Source: Clostridium vincentii
GTDB lineage: Bacteria; Bacillota; Clostridia; Clostridiales; Clostridiaceae
Reading direction: 5' to 3'
Assembly (NCBI RefSeq): GCF_002995745.1
Contig: NZ_PVXQ01000011.1
Span: forward strand, 26,133-90,132
DNA: 64,000 nucleotides
This document shows positions 63,888 to 64,000 of the stretch, piece by piece (within the stretch, counting starts at the first letter, position 1; each line of letters begins with the position of its first letter). Made by a program: the position numbers and the translations under genes. A model generated the notes under the pieces. That model made no database searches. It saw nothing but the letters and a program-made list of their open reading frames with translations, and was not told the origin of the DNA.

Positions 63888-63894
63888 TTTTAGT
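63866..63894 (+). repeat. 12-bp direct repeat at the spo0A break point
   Basis: TATAATTTTAGT occurs at 63866-63877 and again at 63883-63894, 5 bases apart. The larger unit AGAGT(T)ATAATTTTAGT is nearly duplicated. The first copy covers the last normal spo0A codons; the match to spo0A ends inside it. It may be part of an attachment site, a target duplication or a slippage product, or chance in AT-rich DNA. Confidence 0.6.
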
Positions 63895-63907
63895 AGGCAA
63901 AGGTAGC

Positions 63908-63938
63908 AAAAAAATAAAGGAGATGTAAAAACATCTCC
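63908..63938 (-). terminator. Rho-independent terminator oriented for the - strand
   Basis: GGAGATGT (63919-63926) and ACATCTCC (63931-63938) form an 8-bp stem with loop AAAA. On the - strand the stem is followed by TTTATTTTTTT (63918-63908); on the + strand there is no T run. It must serve a - strand gene lying to the right, which would not exist here in a normal spo0A locus. Confidence 0.75.
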
Positions 63939-63957
63939 CCAATACATAAATTATCCA

Positions 63958-64000
63958 TTATAATTTTATTGCTAAGATAAAAAGAATGGAGTTGGATTTA
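63958..64000 (-). CDS. Possible 3' end of an unidentified - strand gene
   Basis: On the - strand a frame open from the window edge gives the C-terminal residues NSILFILAIKL followed by TAA (complement of 63958-63960), 20 bases before the - strand terminator. The hydrophobic tail would suit a membrane protein. Only 13 codons are visible, so identity is unknown and chance cannot be excluded; the support is its fit with the terminator. Confidence 0.35.
   Translation of the reverse strand, partial: KSNSILFILAIKL

Noticed and set aside
63876..63940. spo0A broken by a simple frameshift
   Set aside because: All three + strand frames after 63876 hit stops within a few codons and none encodes the expected SAVGQDKITQ-like continuation. 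A short VGKGSKKIKEM stretch after the second repeat shares only Val-Gly with it.
1..64000. CRISPR arrays, tRNA or rRNA genes, transposases, phage genes inside the window
   Set aside because: No regularly spaced repeats of CRISPR size, no cloverleaf or rRNA sequence, and no recombinase-like product were recognised. The only hint of foreign DNA is the last 110 bases.

Overview
The window reads as chromosomal DNA of an anaerobic, low-GC, endospore-forming Firmicute, most likely a Clostridium (sensu stricto) or close relative. Evidence: strongly AT-rich codon use with strong AGGAGG-type ribosome sites and some GTG/TTG starts; U-tailed hairpin terminators; a complete spoIIIAA-AH operon, spoIVB and the start of spo0A; clostridial dcw gene order with DUF881/SBP genes; and an meso-DAP-type MurE. 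No rRNA, tRNA, CRISPR array or transposase gene was seen. Almost all of the window is ordinary vertically inherited core genome, densely packed and mostly on the + strand.

Layout. 1-4.7 kb: U32 peptidase-family protein (cut by the window edge), MutS2 and a DUF523 protein. 4.7-9.0 kb: an Orn/Lys/Arg decarboxylase (-), a ribosomal L25/Ctc-type protein and a phosphohexomutase. 9.1-16.2 kb: a small surface-polysaccharide locus (TPR protein, TagA/WecG glycosyltransferase, Wzx-like flippase, GT4 glycosyltransferase, deacetylase-fold lipoprotein, O-antigen-ligase-like protein). 16.4-19.2 kb: cyclodeaminase-family protein, PdaA-like deacetylase, YchF. 19.3-33 kb: the dcw cluster (mraZ, rsmH, ftsL, class B PBP, murE, murF, mraY, SEDS protein, ftsQ), then DUF881-SBP-DUF881 and the yggS-sepF-yggT-ylmH-divIVA block. 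34.4-38.9 kb: rluD, pyrR, an rRNA methyltransferase and, on the - strand, an RqcH/NFACT gene. 39.1-45.7 kb: a lipoprotein gene and a nine-gene, overlapping type IV pilus-like operon. 45.8-52.4 kb: efp, a small zinc-ribbon protein, the spoIIIA operon and an Asp23 gene. 52.6-63.2 kb: nusB-folD-xseA-xseB-ispA-dxs-tlyA-nadK-argR-recN-spoIVB. The window ends in spo0A.

Most notable observation. Spo0A, the master regulator of sporulation, is broken. Its sigma-H/0A-box promoter, ribosome site and the first 87 codons look normal. The frame then leaves the family sequence inside the receiver domain and stops after 90 codons. No other frame downstream resumes the family sequence. The next DNA instead holds a terminator oriented for the opposite strand and what looks like the 3' end of a - strand gene. 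This looks like the left edge of an insertion or rearrangement in spo0A rather than a point mutation. A 12-bp direct repeat sits on the junction. Every other sporulation gene visible here appears intact, so the event is either recent or possibly reversible. The right-hand edge lies beyond the window.

Secondary points of interest are a compact pilus-like operon with degenerate PilM/N/O-like proteins and one pseudopilin without Glu5, a regular 10-bp operator array in front of mraZ, and a perfect hairpin between murE and murF. All functional names come from reading the translated sequence against known families; no database search was possible.
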